This document shows, piece by piece, positions 33,127-42,377 of a stretch of DNA of 64,000 bases. This DNA is from Phocaeicola massiliensis B84634 = Timone 84634 = DSM 17679 = JCM 13223 (GTDB lineage Bacteria > Bacteroidota > Bacteroidia > Bacteroidales > Bacteroidaceae). The notes under the pieces are model-generated. The model made no database searches. It was not told the origin of the DNA and saw nothing but the letters and a program-made list of their open reading frames with translations. Numbering within the stretch: the first letter of the stretch is position 1; each line of letters starts with the position of its first letter. A program made the translations under genes and the position numbers. Location of the stretch: contig NZ_KB905472.1 in assembly GCF_000382445.1 (NCBI RefSeq), positions 1,348,276 to 1,412,275 on the forward strand, written 5' to 3'.

Positions 33127-33767
33127 AACTAAACTATTTTCTTACGGACATTTTTATTTTATCGGCTGAAAAACAGCCGATAAAATTGTCGTAGCGGAAA
33201 ATAGAATGGTTACCTACGATGGTAAATACAAAATCATTAGGATAAAAGAATTAAAGAATGGCTTAGTTAAGTTTTTCGAAGACACTGTATCCATTTCCGA
33301 CGAACCAAACGAGATTTTGTCTAAAATATTGGTCAACAAGGGGGATGTTATATTCGCATTAACAGGAGATCCAGTAAGTAAACAAAATGCAAATAGCTGG
33401 GTTGGTCGTGTATCTCTATATACACATGATATACCAGCTTATCTAAATCAACGAACATGTAAGATAATTCAATGTAATAATGTTGTCCCACAATATGTTT
33501 ACTATTATTTCAGACAATACGAAAATCTTTATTCATTAGCATCTAAAGCAACAGGAAGCGCAAGTCAGGCTAATATTTCTACAAAAATTCTCGAAGATAC
33601 GGAAATACTATTACCGTCACTGAGCGTTCAAAAGAAGATGGTAGCCATCCTAGCTTCTCTTGATAATAAAATCGCCCTCAACCGCCGTATAAATGATAAT
33701 TTAAAATCTACGGCAGCGTAGGAAATCGTGAAACCGACAACATATAACTATATATAATACTTTGATT

Positions 33768-36700
33768 ATGAACACATATCATTATACTGAAGATTCGTAT
33801 GAACAAACCATTCTTGATTTGTTCAAGGAAATGGGCTACGACTACCGTTATGGACCAGAGCTAGAACAAGAAACAGCTCGTGACCTAGAGGATGTATCAA
33901 TATCCTGCATTACTAGAAAGCAGCTGCTTGTTATTAACGGAGCCACGAAACAACTGGCGATAGAAGAAGCCATGCGTCAATTGCATACTATTCAAAATGA
34001 GCCGCTTCTGTCAGCTAATATAAAAATGACAGAATGGTTACAACAAGGTTTAGATGTAAGCTATCGCGCCAGTGATGGTCAAATACGCTGTGACCACTTG
34101 AAGCTGATAGATCAAGAAAATATAGACAATAATGTCTTTACCGTAGTGAATCAGTGGACAATTGTAAACGGAACTAACACCAAGCGCGCAGACATTGTTG
34201 TGTTCATCAATGGTCTGCCTATTGCAGTTGTAGAGCTCAAATCGCCAACCAGAGAAGTAACGAACAGTGAAGAAGCTTGGCTACAGCTACAAAACTACAT
34301 GCGCCGTGTTCCTCAACTATTTACGGCTTGTCAACTATGCGTCATTAGTGACATGGCTGATACCAGAGTGGGAAGTATCACTGCTCCTCTTGACCGTTTC
34401 ATGGAGTGGAAAACCACTGATGGCAGCTACGAAAGCACATCCGTTGCTGATTTTGAAACGCTCTTCAACGGCATGTTTAAGAAAGAACGGTTAGTGGATA
34501 TTATCACCCACTTCACGATGGCAATGGGTACCGACAAGAAAGCACGAATCCTTGCCGGTTATCACCAATATTTTGCTGTAAAGAAAGCAATGGAATGCAC
34601 CAAAGAAGCCATCAAACGTCAAGATGGTAAAATTGGTGTATTTTGGCATACGCAAGGATCAGGAAAAAGCCTAAGTATGGTTTTTTATGCCCATCAATTG
34701 CTACATAATCTTTTGAGTTCAACCATTCTGGTGCTAACGGACCGCTTGGACTTAAACGAACAACTTTATGGCACGTTTAGCGCTTGCTGTGATTATTTGC
34801 GTCAACAGCCTGTGATGGCAAAAGATGGAGAACACCTGTATGAATTACTGGAAACCCGCCAAAGCCGTGGAATCATCTTTGCCAACTTACAAAAGTTCAA
34901 GGACAGAAAGACTCCGCTTACTACACGCAAAGATATTATAGTTTTAAGTGATGAAGCACACCGTAGTCAGAGTAACACCCAAACCAAGGTAGATACCGAA
35001 ACCGGAGAATTGAAACTGGGTTTTGCTGCCATCGTTCGTAAACTTCTGCCGGGAGCTTCTTTTATAGGCTTCACCGGTACACCTATTGAAGCAGATGATC
35101 ACGACACTCGTGAAGTGTTTGGCAATTACATTGACATCTATGACATGACGCAAGCTGTAGAAGATGGTGCAACGGTTCCAGTGTACTACGAAAGCCGACT
35201 TATAAAACTTGATCTGGATGCAGAAACAATGAAACTGTTGGATCAAGAATATGACAAATTAGCCGAAGAAGGAGCCAGCGATGAAGATTTAAAACGTAGC
35301 AAACAAGAAAATGCTCGCTTGCATGCACTGCTTAGAGCCCCGGAAACCATAGATACATTGTGTCGCGACTTGGTACAACATTATGAAGAATGTAGAAAAA
35401 ATCATCTCACAGGAAAAGCCATGATAGTAGCCATAGATCGTGCCACAGGTATTGATATCTATCGTAAATTATGCGAGCTACGTCCTGACTGGAAAGAAAT
35501 CATAGGGGTTGTCATGACAAGCGGCAATCAAGATCCCGTAGAATGGGCTGATATTATTGGGAGTGCAGCACACAAGGAGCAACTTGCCCGCGACTTTAAG
35601 GACAACAGCTCCAAGATGAAGATTGCAATCGTAGTGGATATGTGGTTGACTGGATTTGATGTGCCTTCCTTGGCTACCATGTATGTGTACAAGCCCATGA
35701 AGGGGCACAATCTGATGCAAGCCATTGCCAGAGTAAACCGTGTTTTCCCAGAAAAATCTGGAGGACTTGTGGTGGATTATATCGGCATTGCTGGAGCATT
35801 AAAGAAAGCCATGCACGATTACACAGGGCGCGACAAAAAGAACTTCGGGAATCAAGACATCAAGCAAACTGCTTATGAACAATTTCTGGAAGCAATCAGC
35901 ATGTGCCGTTTGTGTATAAGTGATTTAGTGGATTACTCCACATTTGCGACATGTACCAATCTACAAAGAAGCAGACTCATTCGAGAAGGACTGGATACAT
36001 TGCTGATTCCCGATCGGATGGTGCCCGGCTGCCCAAGCGAACGAACCATGTATGATGAGAATGGTAACATCATACATGTGCACTGTGATCCTGTACTGAC
36101 TCCCGTAAGTGAGGTATTCTCAGAATATAGCAAACGTATGATGCAAGCAGCAACAATTTGTCGCAGTATTCTGACACCGGAAGAAAAATTTGAAGAAGCA
36201 TACTTTGAAGCTGTACGTACTTTATTTATCCGCTTGACCAGTAAGGCTCCTATCACACGGAAGATAATAGACGAACGCATCTCAGAATTGCTTAAAGTTG
36301 CGATTCAATCAGATGGTGTTGTAGAAATTATCAATACTAAAGGGGAAGAGTTTTCTCTCTTTGATGAGCAATTCTTGAATGATGTTGCCAATATGAAGGA
36401 GAAGAATCTAGCTATTGAAATGTTGAAAAAGTTACTTGCTCAACATATCAAAAAACATCAAAAAAAGAATCTAACACAAGCTGAATTGTTCAGTGAAATG
36501 TTAGATAAACGCTTGGCTGAATATCTCCGTGGTATGATTTCCAATGAAGAAGTGATAAAGGAACTTCTGGAAATGGCTAAGTTAATGAAGCAACACGCAG
36601 AAGAAGGTAATGCTCTTGGTTTATCTGATGAAGAGCAGGCATTCTACGATGCGTTGACACGACCTCGGGCCGTCAAGGATTTCTACGAAAACAATCAACT

Positions 36701-36902
36701 GGTCGCCATGGCAAGAGAGATCACAGATGCACTCAGGAAAAACCGTACTTTGGATTGGAGACAAAAGGAAACAGCTCGCGCTAAAATGCGAACGATGATA
36801 AAACGTCTTCTAAAGAAGTACCATTATCCACCAGAAGAAGCACAAAATGCTATTGAAGTTGTAATGCGTCAATGCGAACTTTGGGCAGATAATGAAGAGT
36901 AA
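33768..36902 (+). CDS. hsdR: Type I restriction endonuclease subunit HsdR
   Basis: A 1044-residue motor-nuclease from the ATG at 33768 (an in-frame TTG at 33762 is also possible). The N-terminal PD-(D/E)XK nuclease shows ADIVVFINGLPIAVVELKSP. The SF2 translocase has Walker A FWHTQGSGKSLSM, DEAH in IVLSDEAHRSQ and motif III FTGTPIE, then the second RecA fold (VVDMWLTGFDVPS, MQAIARVNRVFP). The C-terminal helical domain (last 250 residues) docks on the methylase. It is 46 bases after the broken hsdS. Without HsdS it cannot be targeted. Confidence 0.96.
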   Translation: MNTYHYTEDSYEQTILDLFKEMGYDYRYGPELEQETARDLEDVSISCITRKQLLVINGATKQLAIEEAMRQLHTIQNEPLLSANIKMTEWLQQGLDVSYRASDGQIRCDHLKLIDQENIDNNVFTVVNQWTIVNGTNTKRADIVVFINGLPIAVVELKSPTREVTNSEEAWLQLQNYMRRVPQLFTACQLCVISDMADTRVGSITAPLDRFMEWKTTDGSYESTSVADFETLFNGMFKKERLVDIITHFTMAMGTDKKARILAGYHQYFAVKKAMECTKEAIKRQDGKIGVFWHTQGSGKSLSMVFYAHQLLHNLLSSTILVLTDRLDLNEQLYGTFSACCDYLRQQPVMAKDGEHLYELLETRQSRGIIFANLQKFKDRKTPLTTRKDIIVLSDEAHRSQSNTQTKVDTETGELKLGFAAIVRKLLPGASFIGFTGTPIEADDHDTREVFGNYIDIYDMTQAVEDGATVPVYYESRLIKLDLDAETMKLLDQEYDKLAEEGASDEDLKRSKQENARLHALLRAPETIDTLCRDLVQHYEECRKNHLTGKAMIVAIDRATGIDIYRKLCELRPDWKEIIGVVMTSGNQDPVEWADIIGSAAHKEQLARDFKDNSSKMKIAIVVDMWLTGFDVPSLATMYVYKPMKGHNLMQAIARVNRVFPEKSGGLVVDYIGIAGALKKAMHDYTGRDKKNFGNQDIKQTAYEQFLEAISMCRLCISDLVDYSTFATCTNLQRSRLIREGLDTLLIPDRMVPGCPSERTMYDENGNIIHVHCDPVLTPVSEVFSEYSKRMMQAATICRSILTPEEKFEEAYFEAVRTLFIRLTSKAPITRKIIDERISELLKVAIQSDGVVEIINTKGEEFSLFDEQFLNDVANMKEKNLAIEMLKKLLAQHIKKHQKKNLTQAELFSEMLDKRLAEYLRGMISNEEVIKELLEMAKLMKQHAEEGNALGLSDEEQAFYDALTRPRAVKDFYENNQLVAMAREITDALRKNRTLDWRQKETARAKMRTMIKRLLKKYHYPPEEAQNAIEVVMRQCELWADNEE

Positions 36903-36914
36903 ATATACCGTTAA

Positions 36915-38108
36915 ATGATTGACTATCATAAAATGAGACAATATAATCGTATCATGTTAGGTGAAGGTGGAAAGTACATTCAAGACTGCCTTGAACACAA
37001 CTACATCGGGGTCAACTTTATAAAAGAGGAGGATTTAACATCCTATCCTCACAATGATGAAAATAGCTGGCGGCATCATATGATTGCCAAATATTTAGAA
37101 TGCAATCCTGAGAAATCTATGGGTACAGCTAGAACATCCATTGGATTTCTTTGGACTGTATGCTATGGACTAAAGATAGGTGACATAGTTCTTGCTCCCA
37201 ATGGAGAAGGTGGTTATTGTGTGGCAGAGATTACCGGGAACTACCACTATGTTCCCAATCAAGCTCTTCCACATCGTAGACAAGTGCAATGGCTAAATAT
37301 TACCATTCCCAGACAAAGCATGTCTAAAAGTCTGCAAAACTCCACAGGCTCAATCGGTACTTGCTGTAACATCACTAAATATACTGAAGAGTTGGAACAG
37401 TTGATAAGTAACGAAAAGCCATTTATTGCACCGGTTGTTCAAGCAAAAGTAGAAATGTACAAAGAACGCAGTCTGCACCGACTCCTTACTAACTATCTTC
37501 TCAGCAAAAGTATCTATTCCAAGACCATTTTCCATGAGAATAGCTTCAAAAGTGCAGACCAAGCTCAAAAGTGGGTGCATCCTGATATGGTGGGCGTAGA
37601 ATTTCACGAGTTTCAAGAGACTGCAACCCGTTCCTTGCTGAAAGCTACAGAGACCAAAGAGTACATCGCTTTGCATTCGTATGAACTAAAGCGTACGATT
37701 GAAAACGACCACCAACTGAAGGAGTATTTCTTTCAAGCCCTCTCCAACAGCAGTTGGGCCAATTATGGGTACTTGATTGCATTTGAAATCAATGAAGATC
37801 TGATGGAAGAGATAGCCCGTCTCAACCGAGCCTTTGGTATAGGAATCATCCTATTATCTCCTTATACAGATGCAACTAAAGAACTCTTCCCAGCTCGTAG
37901 AAATGAGTTGGACTATTATACCATAGATAAACTCTGCCGAATAAATGCAGACTATAAAAGTTTTATTAATAAAGCAACTAGTGTCCTCAATGCACAAAAA
38001 GAGTTCATTGAAGATGTAAAGGGAGGACTACAAAAGTTCTGTGACAAAGGATTCGACACTCAAGAGGAGGTTATCGAATATTGCAACAAGCACCATATTC
38101 CTTGCTAG
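36915..38108 (+). CDS. HrgA-like restriction-associated protein
   Basis: A 397-residue protein 12 bases after hsdR. The N-terminal third (FLWTVCYGLKIGDIVLAPNG, then GYCVAEITGNYHYVP) resembles the EVE/Mrr-like N-terminal modules that read modified bases. The C-terminal third contains KEYIALHSYELKRTIEND followed by FFQALSNSSWANYGYLIAFE, matching my recollection of the HrgA family linked to restriction loci in Helicobacter and Campylobacter; ELKR could be the ExK of a PD-(D/E)XK nuclease. If so it could cleave DNA with modified bases, complementing the type I system. The assignment is from motif memory, not a search. Confidence 0.65.
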   Translation: MIDYHKMRQYNRIMLGEGGKYIQDCLEHNYIGVNFIKEEDLTSYPHNDENSWRHHMIAKYLECNPEKSMGTARTSIGFLWTVCYGLKIGDIVLAPNGEGGYCVAEITGNYHYVPNQALPHRRQVQWLNITIPRQSMSKSLQNSTGSIGTCCNITKYTEELEQLISNEKPFIAPVVQAKVEMYKERSLHRLLTNYLLSKSIYSKTIFHENSFKSADQAQKWVHPDMVGVEFHEFQETATRSLLKATETKEYIALHSYELKRTIENDHQLKEYFFQALSNSSWANYGYLIAFEINEDLMEEIARLNRAFGIGIILLSPYTDATKELFPARRNELDYYTIDKLCRINADYKSFINKATSVLNAQKEFIEDVKGGLQKFCDKGFDTQEEVIEYCNKHHIPC

Positions 38109-38142
38109 TCTGCTAAGTTCAAATCTGTTTTAACGAAATATT

Positions 38143-40413
38143 ATGCTCAGACTTCGCTGCGTAGTAGAACGAATAACCTACCAGAATCCCGAGAACGGGT
38201 ATTCGGTAATGAGGGTCAAGGTCAAAGGCTATGACGACCTGGTGACACTGGTGGGCAACCTGCTGGAGGTGCCTGCCGGAAGTGTGCTGTTGTGTGAGGG
38301 CGACTGGAAGGTGGACAAACGCTACGGCAGCCAGTTCGTATGCCAATCGTGGGAGGAAGTAATGCCGGCCACAGTCTATGGCATCGAGAAATATCTGGGA
38401 AGCGGACTGGTAAAAGGCATCGGTCCGAAATTTGCCCAACTCATCGTCCGTCAGTTTGGTCTGGAAACCATCGATGTGATCGAGACAGACATCGAACGGC
38501 TTTACGAGGTGCCGGGCATCGGAAAAAAACGCGTGGAGAAGATTCGCGAGAGTTGGGAGAAGCAGAAGGACATCAAGAATGTGATGCTTTTCCTGCAGGG
38601 GTATGGTGTCAGTACGGCCTATGCGGCCAAGATTTACCGCCAGTACGGCAAGGAAAGCATCGACAAGGTAAAGGAGAACCCTTACCGACTAGCAGACGAC
38701 ATCTGGGGCATCGGCTTCAAGACGGCCGACAGCATTGCAGCGAAGATGGGCTACGAAAAGAACGACCTGCGCCGCTGTAAGAGTGGCATCATCTATACCT
38801 TGAATCAGCTGGCCAACGAAGGGCATGTCTATGCTGAAGAGGAACAGTTGGTCAAAGCAGCGTTGGAATTGCTGGAAGCGGACGAAGCGCCTATCCGTGA
38901 GGCTTTGAGTAATATGGTGCAGACGGATGACTTGAAGTTGGAAGACGAAGCCATCTATCTGCCGCCTTTCTATTTTGCCGAAGTAGGTACGACCAACAGG
39001 CTGCAGGCTTTGCTCCGTGAATCAGGACAGGATCTCTTTGCCAAGAAGATGGATGTGCAGGCTTTATCGAAGGAAACAGGCATTGAATATGACGAGGTGC
39101 AGTTGCAAGCCATCGAGGAAGCCATCCGTTCAAAGGTGATGGTATTGACGGGTGGACCGGGTACCGGTAAGACGACCACTACGCAGGGTATCATTGCGGC
39201 TTTGAAGCATATGGGACTCCGCATTCTGCTGGCGGCTCCTACGGGGCGGGCAGCCAAACGTATGAGCGAAGCCACCGGCATGGAGGCCAAGACCATTCAC
39301 CGGCTGCTGGAGTTCAATCCGAAAGACGGCTACAAGCGGAACGATGAGAATCCCCTGGAAGGGGACGCACTGATTGTGGACGAGTGTTCGATGATTGACA
39401 TCATCCTGATGAACAACCTGATGAAGGCCATCCCCTCTTCCATGCGCGTGGTCTTCGTGGGCGACATCGACCAGTTGCCGAGTGTAGGTGCCGGCAACGT
39501 GTTGCGCGACATCATTGAGAGTGAAAAGATTCCGGTCATCCGGCTGACCCGCATTTTCCGTCAGGCACAAACCAGCCGCATCGTAATGAGTGCCCATGCT
39601 ATCAACCAGGGACGTTTCCCTGATACGAGCAACGGCAAGCAGACGGACTTCTTCTTCATCCAGCAGGAGGAGCCGGAAAAAGTGGCGGAGGACATCGTCA
39701 ATCTAGTGAAGAGTAGACTGCCGAAAGCCTACAGCCAAAGGGTGAGCAACATTCAGGTACTGACTCCCATGCAACGGGGTGTGGTGGGTGCTGCCAATCT
39801 GAACATGGCTCTGCAAAATGCACTGAATCCTTCCCAGATTGCCTTGAACCGGGGCGGCTATTCCTTCCGTCAGGGCGACCGGGTGATGCAGCTGCGCAAC
39901 AACTACGACAAGGATGTGTTCAACGGGGACCTCGGCTATGTGGAATCGGTGGATATGGAGGAACGTACGCTGCTGGTGAACTTTGAGGAGCGTCTGGTAG
40001 AATACGAAGCCTCAGAACTGGATGAGTTGACACTGGCCTACGCTACGACCATTCACAAGTCGCAAGGATCGGAATATCCCATCGTGGTGATGCCTGTTCT
40101 TATGACACACTATGTTATGCTTCAGCGTAACCTGATTTATACGGGCATCACCCGTGCCAAGAAGATTTGCGTGCTCATCGGTACCAAAAAGGCGCTCTCT
40201 TTTGCCATCCGCAACATGTCGGTGCTGAAACGGAACACGAAACTGAAGGAGCGTCTGAATCCAGAATTGGCAAAACCCACGGAGAAGAAGTTGGGCAAGA
40301 TTTATCCGATGAATGAACCTGTTATGGAAGCAGCCGCCGAACCCAGCGAAAGCTACGGAAAGGAACAACCTACCATTAAAACGAAAATGAATGACAACCA
40401 TGATGACCATTGA
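38143..40413 (+). CDS. recD2: RecD2-like SF1 DNA helicase
   Basis: A 756-residue helicase. The N-terminal OB-like region (RCVVERITYQNPENGYSVMR) and helix-hairpin-helix segments (VPGIGKKRVEKIRE) are followed by Walker A LTGGPGTGKTTTTQGI, Walker B ALIVDECSMIDI and motif III FVGDIDQLPSVGAGNV, and the C-terminal SH3 and UvrD-like end (YATTIHKSQGSEYPIVVMPV). RecD2 enzymes unwind 5'-3' and act in repair or replication without RecBC. It starts 34 bases after the HrgA-like gene but resembles ICE backbone genes in base use, so the restriction island probably ends before it. Confidence 0.93.
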   Translation: MLRLRCVVERITYQNPENGYSVMRVKVKGYDDLVTLVGNLLEVPAGSVLLCEGDWKVDKRYGSQFVCQSWEEVMPATVYGIEKYLGSGLVKGIGPKFAQLIVRQFGLETIDVIETDIERLYEVPGIGKKRVEKIRESWEKQKDIKNVMLFLQGYGVSTAYAAKIYRQYGKESIDKVKENPYRLADDIWGIGFKTADSIAAKMGYEKNDLRRCKSGIIYTLNQLANEGHVYAEEEQLVKAALELLEADEAPIREALSNMVQTDDLKLEDEAIYLPPFYFAEVGTTNRLQALLRESGQDLFAKKMDVQALSKETGIEYDEVQLQAIEEAIRSKVMVLTGGPGTGKTTTTQGIIAALKHMGLRILLAAPTGRAAKRMSEATGMEAKTIHRLLEFNPKDGYKRNDENPLEGDALIVDECSMIDIILMNNLMKAIPSSMRVVFVGDIDQLPSVGAGNVLRDIIESEKIPVIRLTRIFRQAQTSRIVMSAHAINQGRFPDTSNGKQTDFFFIQQEEPEKVAEDIVNLVKSRLPKAYSQRVSNIQVLTPMQRGVVGAANLNMALQNALNPSQIALNRGGYSFRQGDRVMQLRNNYDKDVFNGDLGYVESVDMEERTLLVNFEERLVEYEASELDELTLAYATTIHKSQGSEYPIVVMPVLMTHYVMLQRNLIYTGITRAKKICVLIGTKKALSFAIRNMSVLKRNTKLKERLNPELAKPTEKKLGKIYPMNEPVMEAAAEPSESYGKEQPTIKTKMNDNHDDH

Positions 40414-40633
40414 TACTACCAATATGTGTTCCCACCTTCAAAAGAAGCTGTTTCTACAGGGAGGTGAATACTATCCGATATGGAAAGCCATACAGGAGGA
40501 TAAAGAAATCACTGCAGTGGTACGCAGTCGACAACTCCATATCTACCGCAACGGCAAGAAAGTACTGATTCTGGCAGGTAAGGCGCAGCCTAAAATTGTC
40601 AGAGAGGACAAGCTCAACGAGCTGATTCGATAA
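40391..40633 (+). CDS. Small hypothetical protein downstream of recD2
   Basis: An 80-residue protein whose start overlaps the helicase gene by 23 bases; a shorter start at the Met before CSHLQKK would avoid the overlap. It contains YPIWKAIQEDKEITAVVRSR and YRNGKKVLILAGKAQPKIVR, giving a small mixed alpha/beta protein of unknown family. Translational coupling with recD2 suggests related expression. No known motif. Confidence 0.6.
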   Translation: MTTMMTIDTTNMCSHLQKKLFLQGGEYYPIWKAIQEDKEITAVVRSRQLHIYRNGKKVLILAGKAQPKIVREDKLNELIR

Positions 40634-40653
40634 ATTCAATACAACCATTCACC

Positions 40654-41718
40654 ATGAACAAGATAGATAAAAGCAATGTGATAAAAGCAATCATAAAAGA
40701 GATTGCCAAGCAATACAAGTTAAGCTACCAGCCAACTGATTGTACCTGTGATGACAATTGTTCGGAAGTAACAGTCAAAGCGGATAATGACTGGAATACC
40801 TTGCAGGAGCAATTGAAAAGACAAGGCATTGACCATATTGACTGGTATGAAAATATCTGGAAACAACTGGAAAATCCGGGAAAAACAGTTCTGAAAGACA
40901 CTCCCTTTAAAAGAAGAAAACGGTTTTTCTTCAAGGAATGTGCCATCAGCAGATGGAACAGATATAATCCGGAAGAATGGTGGGAAGATGTAGATGAAGG
41001 AGAACAATTGGTACTGATTCGTGATTACAACAACAAGCATGATTTCAATGCAGTTGCCATAGCCTTTGCCGGAGACTATGAAGGTGACCCTGAGAATTTC
41101 GATTTCGAATACATCATCGGCTACGTTCCCCAAAGCGATAACGAACTGATTGCTCAATTGATGGACCAAGGCTTGCACAATACTTTCATTGCTGAACTGA
41201 CTACAAAGAAAATGAATGGCACCATGAAAGAGCGTCTACGCATGACTATCTATGTCCAAAGTGACGAAGAACTGGAAGATATGGAAGCCCTATCCTGCAA
41301 CACCTTTGCTGTGAAAGTAAACAAAGATGACTTTAAGGGCATTTCGAATGAACTTGAAAATCTCGGATCTGTAGAGTTTCAATGGGGTGGATTCCCCATA
41401 TCGCTGAAAGACCTTCCTCAAAAGAATGACGAGGTAATCTTCCTTTGTCCCGCAGGAAGAAAGACCAGGTTGTATCGCATGAAAGTGATGGCACGGGGAG
41501 AATATGAAGCCGCTAAATTTCTGGATGTTGAACCGGTGGATTTAATGTTTGACGATGACACTACGATTTTTATCCTGACCAATATCCAGGGGCCATTGAG
41601 CTGCAAAAACAAAGACCTGGAGTTCCTGGACTTCCAGCAAATCCCTACCAGCGAACCAGAGGGAAGACTATCTCCGGATATAAAGGAACATTTCAAACAA
41701 TTATTTGATTGCGAGTAA
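40654..41718 (+). CDS. HIRAN-domain protein
   Basis: A 354-residue protein. Residues about 95-185 form a HIRAN domain: FFFKECAISRWNRYN, GEQLVLIRDYNNKHDFNAVA and EYIIGYVPQSDNELIAQLMD. HIRAN domains bind ssDNA ends or stalled forks (as in HLTF/Rad5). The remainder (about 215-354) is a separate mixed domain of unknown type ending EHFKQLFDCE. It follows the small gene by 20 bases and ends at a strong convergent terminator. A role in recognising damaged or transferring DNA, together with the neighbouring helicase, is plausible. Confidence 0.8.
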   Translation: MNKIDKSNVIKAIIKEIAKQYKLSYQPTDCTCDDNCSEVTVKADNDWNTLQEQLKRQGIDHIDWYENIWKQLENPGKTVLKDTPFKRRKRFFFKECAISRWNRYNPEEWWEDVDEGEQLVLIRDYNNKHDFNAVAIAFAGDYEGDPENFDFEYIIGYVPQSDNELIAQLMDQGLHNTFIAELTTKKMNGTMKERLRMTIYVQSDEELEDMEALSCNTFAVKVNKDDFKGISNELENLGSVEFQWGGFPISLKDLPQKNDEVIFLCPAGRKTRLYRMKVMARGEYEAAKFLDVEPVDLMFDDDTTIFILTNIQGPLSCKNKDLEFLDFQQIPTSEPEGRLSPDIKEHFKQLFDCE

Positions 41719-41770
41719 TATGTGATAGTCAGTATTCAGTAGATTTGAAAACCAAGAAAGCGAACAAACA

Positions 41771-41803
41771 AAACGGAGCAGGCTGTAACAGTTTGCTCCG
41801 TTT
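41771..41803. terminator. Bidirectional terminator after the HIRAN gene
   Basis: AAACGGAGCA (41771-41780) and TGCTCCGTTT (41794-41803) are perfect 10-base inverse copies followed by TT on the plus side. It lies between the convergent HIRAN and DUF3408 genes. Confidence 0.85.
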
Positions 41804-41813
41804 TTGCATGTTA

Positions 41814-42287
41814 TCACTTCGCCTTCGGCAACCGGATTTTCTTGTTCTTCTCCTCCCAGGCATCCACATAGTTGTTCAGCGCTTCGGAGATAACATCCTT
41901 CAAGAGGATGCCTTCCACGAGGGAAATGTACTTCACTTTGCGAACCAAATCCGGATCCACGATGAAGGTGGCGCGGATTTCCTGGGGCTTCTTGACACTT
42001 TTGGCTGTTTCTCCTTTCTTGGGGCGACCCACATTCTCCCTGCGTTTGGCATCCAGTTTGGACTTCAGTTGCTCGGGAGCAGCCGTTTCGGTTGTTTCCT
42101 GCTTAGAAGATGCTTTTGCAGGTGCTGCCTTCGGAATTTCCTGCTTATCATCTTGAGCTGCTGGCTGTTCCGCTTGTTCTGCGACTTGTTCAACAGCTTT
42201 TTCCTTAGGCTGTTCCTTTGCCAGTTCTGCTTGATTGGCTTCACCCATGAAGCCGTCCATCAATAAGGATAAATTCTTCTTACTCAT
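41814..42287 (-). CDS. DUF3408-type partner of ParA
   Basis: A 157-residue protein. Residues 1-95 are low-complexity, Ala/Glu/Gln/Lys-rich and disordered. The C-terminal 60 residues (EIRATFIVDPDLVRKVKYIS, then LKDVISEALNNYVDAWEEKN) fit a ribbon-helix-helix DNA-binding fold of the DUF3408 type found beside ParA in Bacteroides conjugative elements. It probably binds centromere-like DNA and activates ParA for element maintenance or mobilisation. It follows parA by 85 bases of GTAA-rich spacer. Confidence 0.8.
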   Translation of the reverse strand: MSKKNLSLLMDGFMGEANQAELAKEQPKEKAVEQVAEQAEQPAAQDDKQEIPKAAPAKASSKQETTETAAPEQLKSKLDAKRRENVGRPKKGETAKSVKKPQEIRATFIVDPDLVRKVKYISLVEGILLKDVISEALNNYVDAWEEKNKKIRLPKAK

Positions 42288-42360
42288 ATTGCTTACTTTA
42301 TTACTTGTTTACTTGCTGATTTACTTACTATGTTACCAATAACCTTTGTGAATAGTCATA

Positions 42361-42377
42361 TAGTAATATAGTTTACC
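42361..42377. repeat. 17-base post-stop element, copy 1
   Basis: TAGTAATATAGTTTACC at 42361-42377 overlaps the parA stop. It matches TAGTAAGTTAGTTTACC at 49763-49779 and TAGTAAGATAGTTTACC at 63375-63391. All copies lie at or within 20 bases of the 3' end of a minus-strand gene and are followed by GTAA/AGTAA-rich spacer. Confidence 0.8.

Larger units (their letters stand above)
30463..33213 (+). mobile_element. IS66-family insertion sequence, complete copy 2
   Basis: It is 2751 bp, the same length as copy 1, offset by exactly 20614 bases throughout, and its three encoded proteins are identical to copy 1. The ends are GTAAGC and GGTTAC. Confidence 0.97.
30374..33721 (+). pseudogene. hsdS: Half HsdS (N-terminal half, TRD1) interrupted by IS66
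   Basis: The ATG at 30374 opens MEEWKIYRLGDLVDFQNGYA and reaches LYDG at 30462, where IS66 copy 2 begins. Without 30463-33222 the frame continues for 195 codons through TRD1 (INISTKILEDTEILLP-type end seen as ANISTKILEDTEILLPSLSV) to ALNRRINDNLKSTAA and a stop. So the gene held only the first half of HsdS before the insertion. The stop comes shortly after the 18-base sequence shared with the other half. IS66 now separates the first 30 codons; the 171-codon frame from 33206 begins in the IS end and lacks the start of TRD1. Confidence 0.92.
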
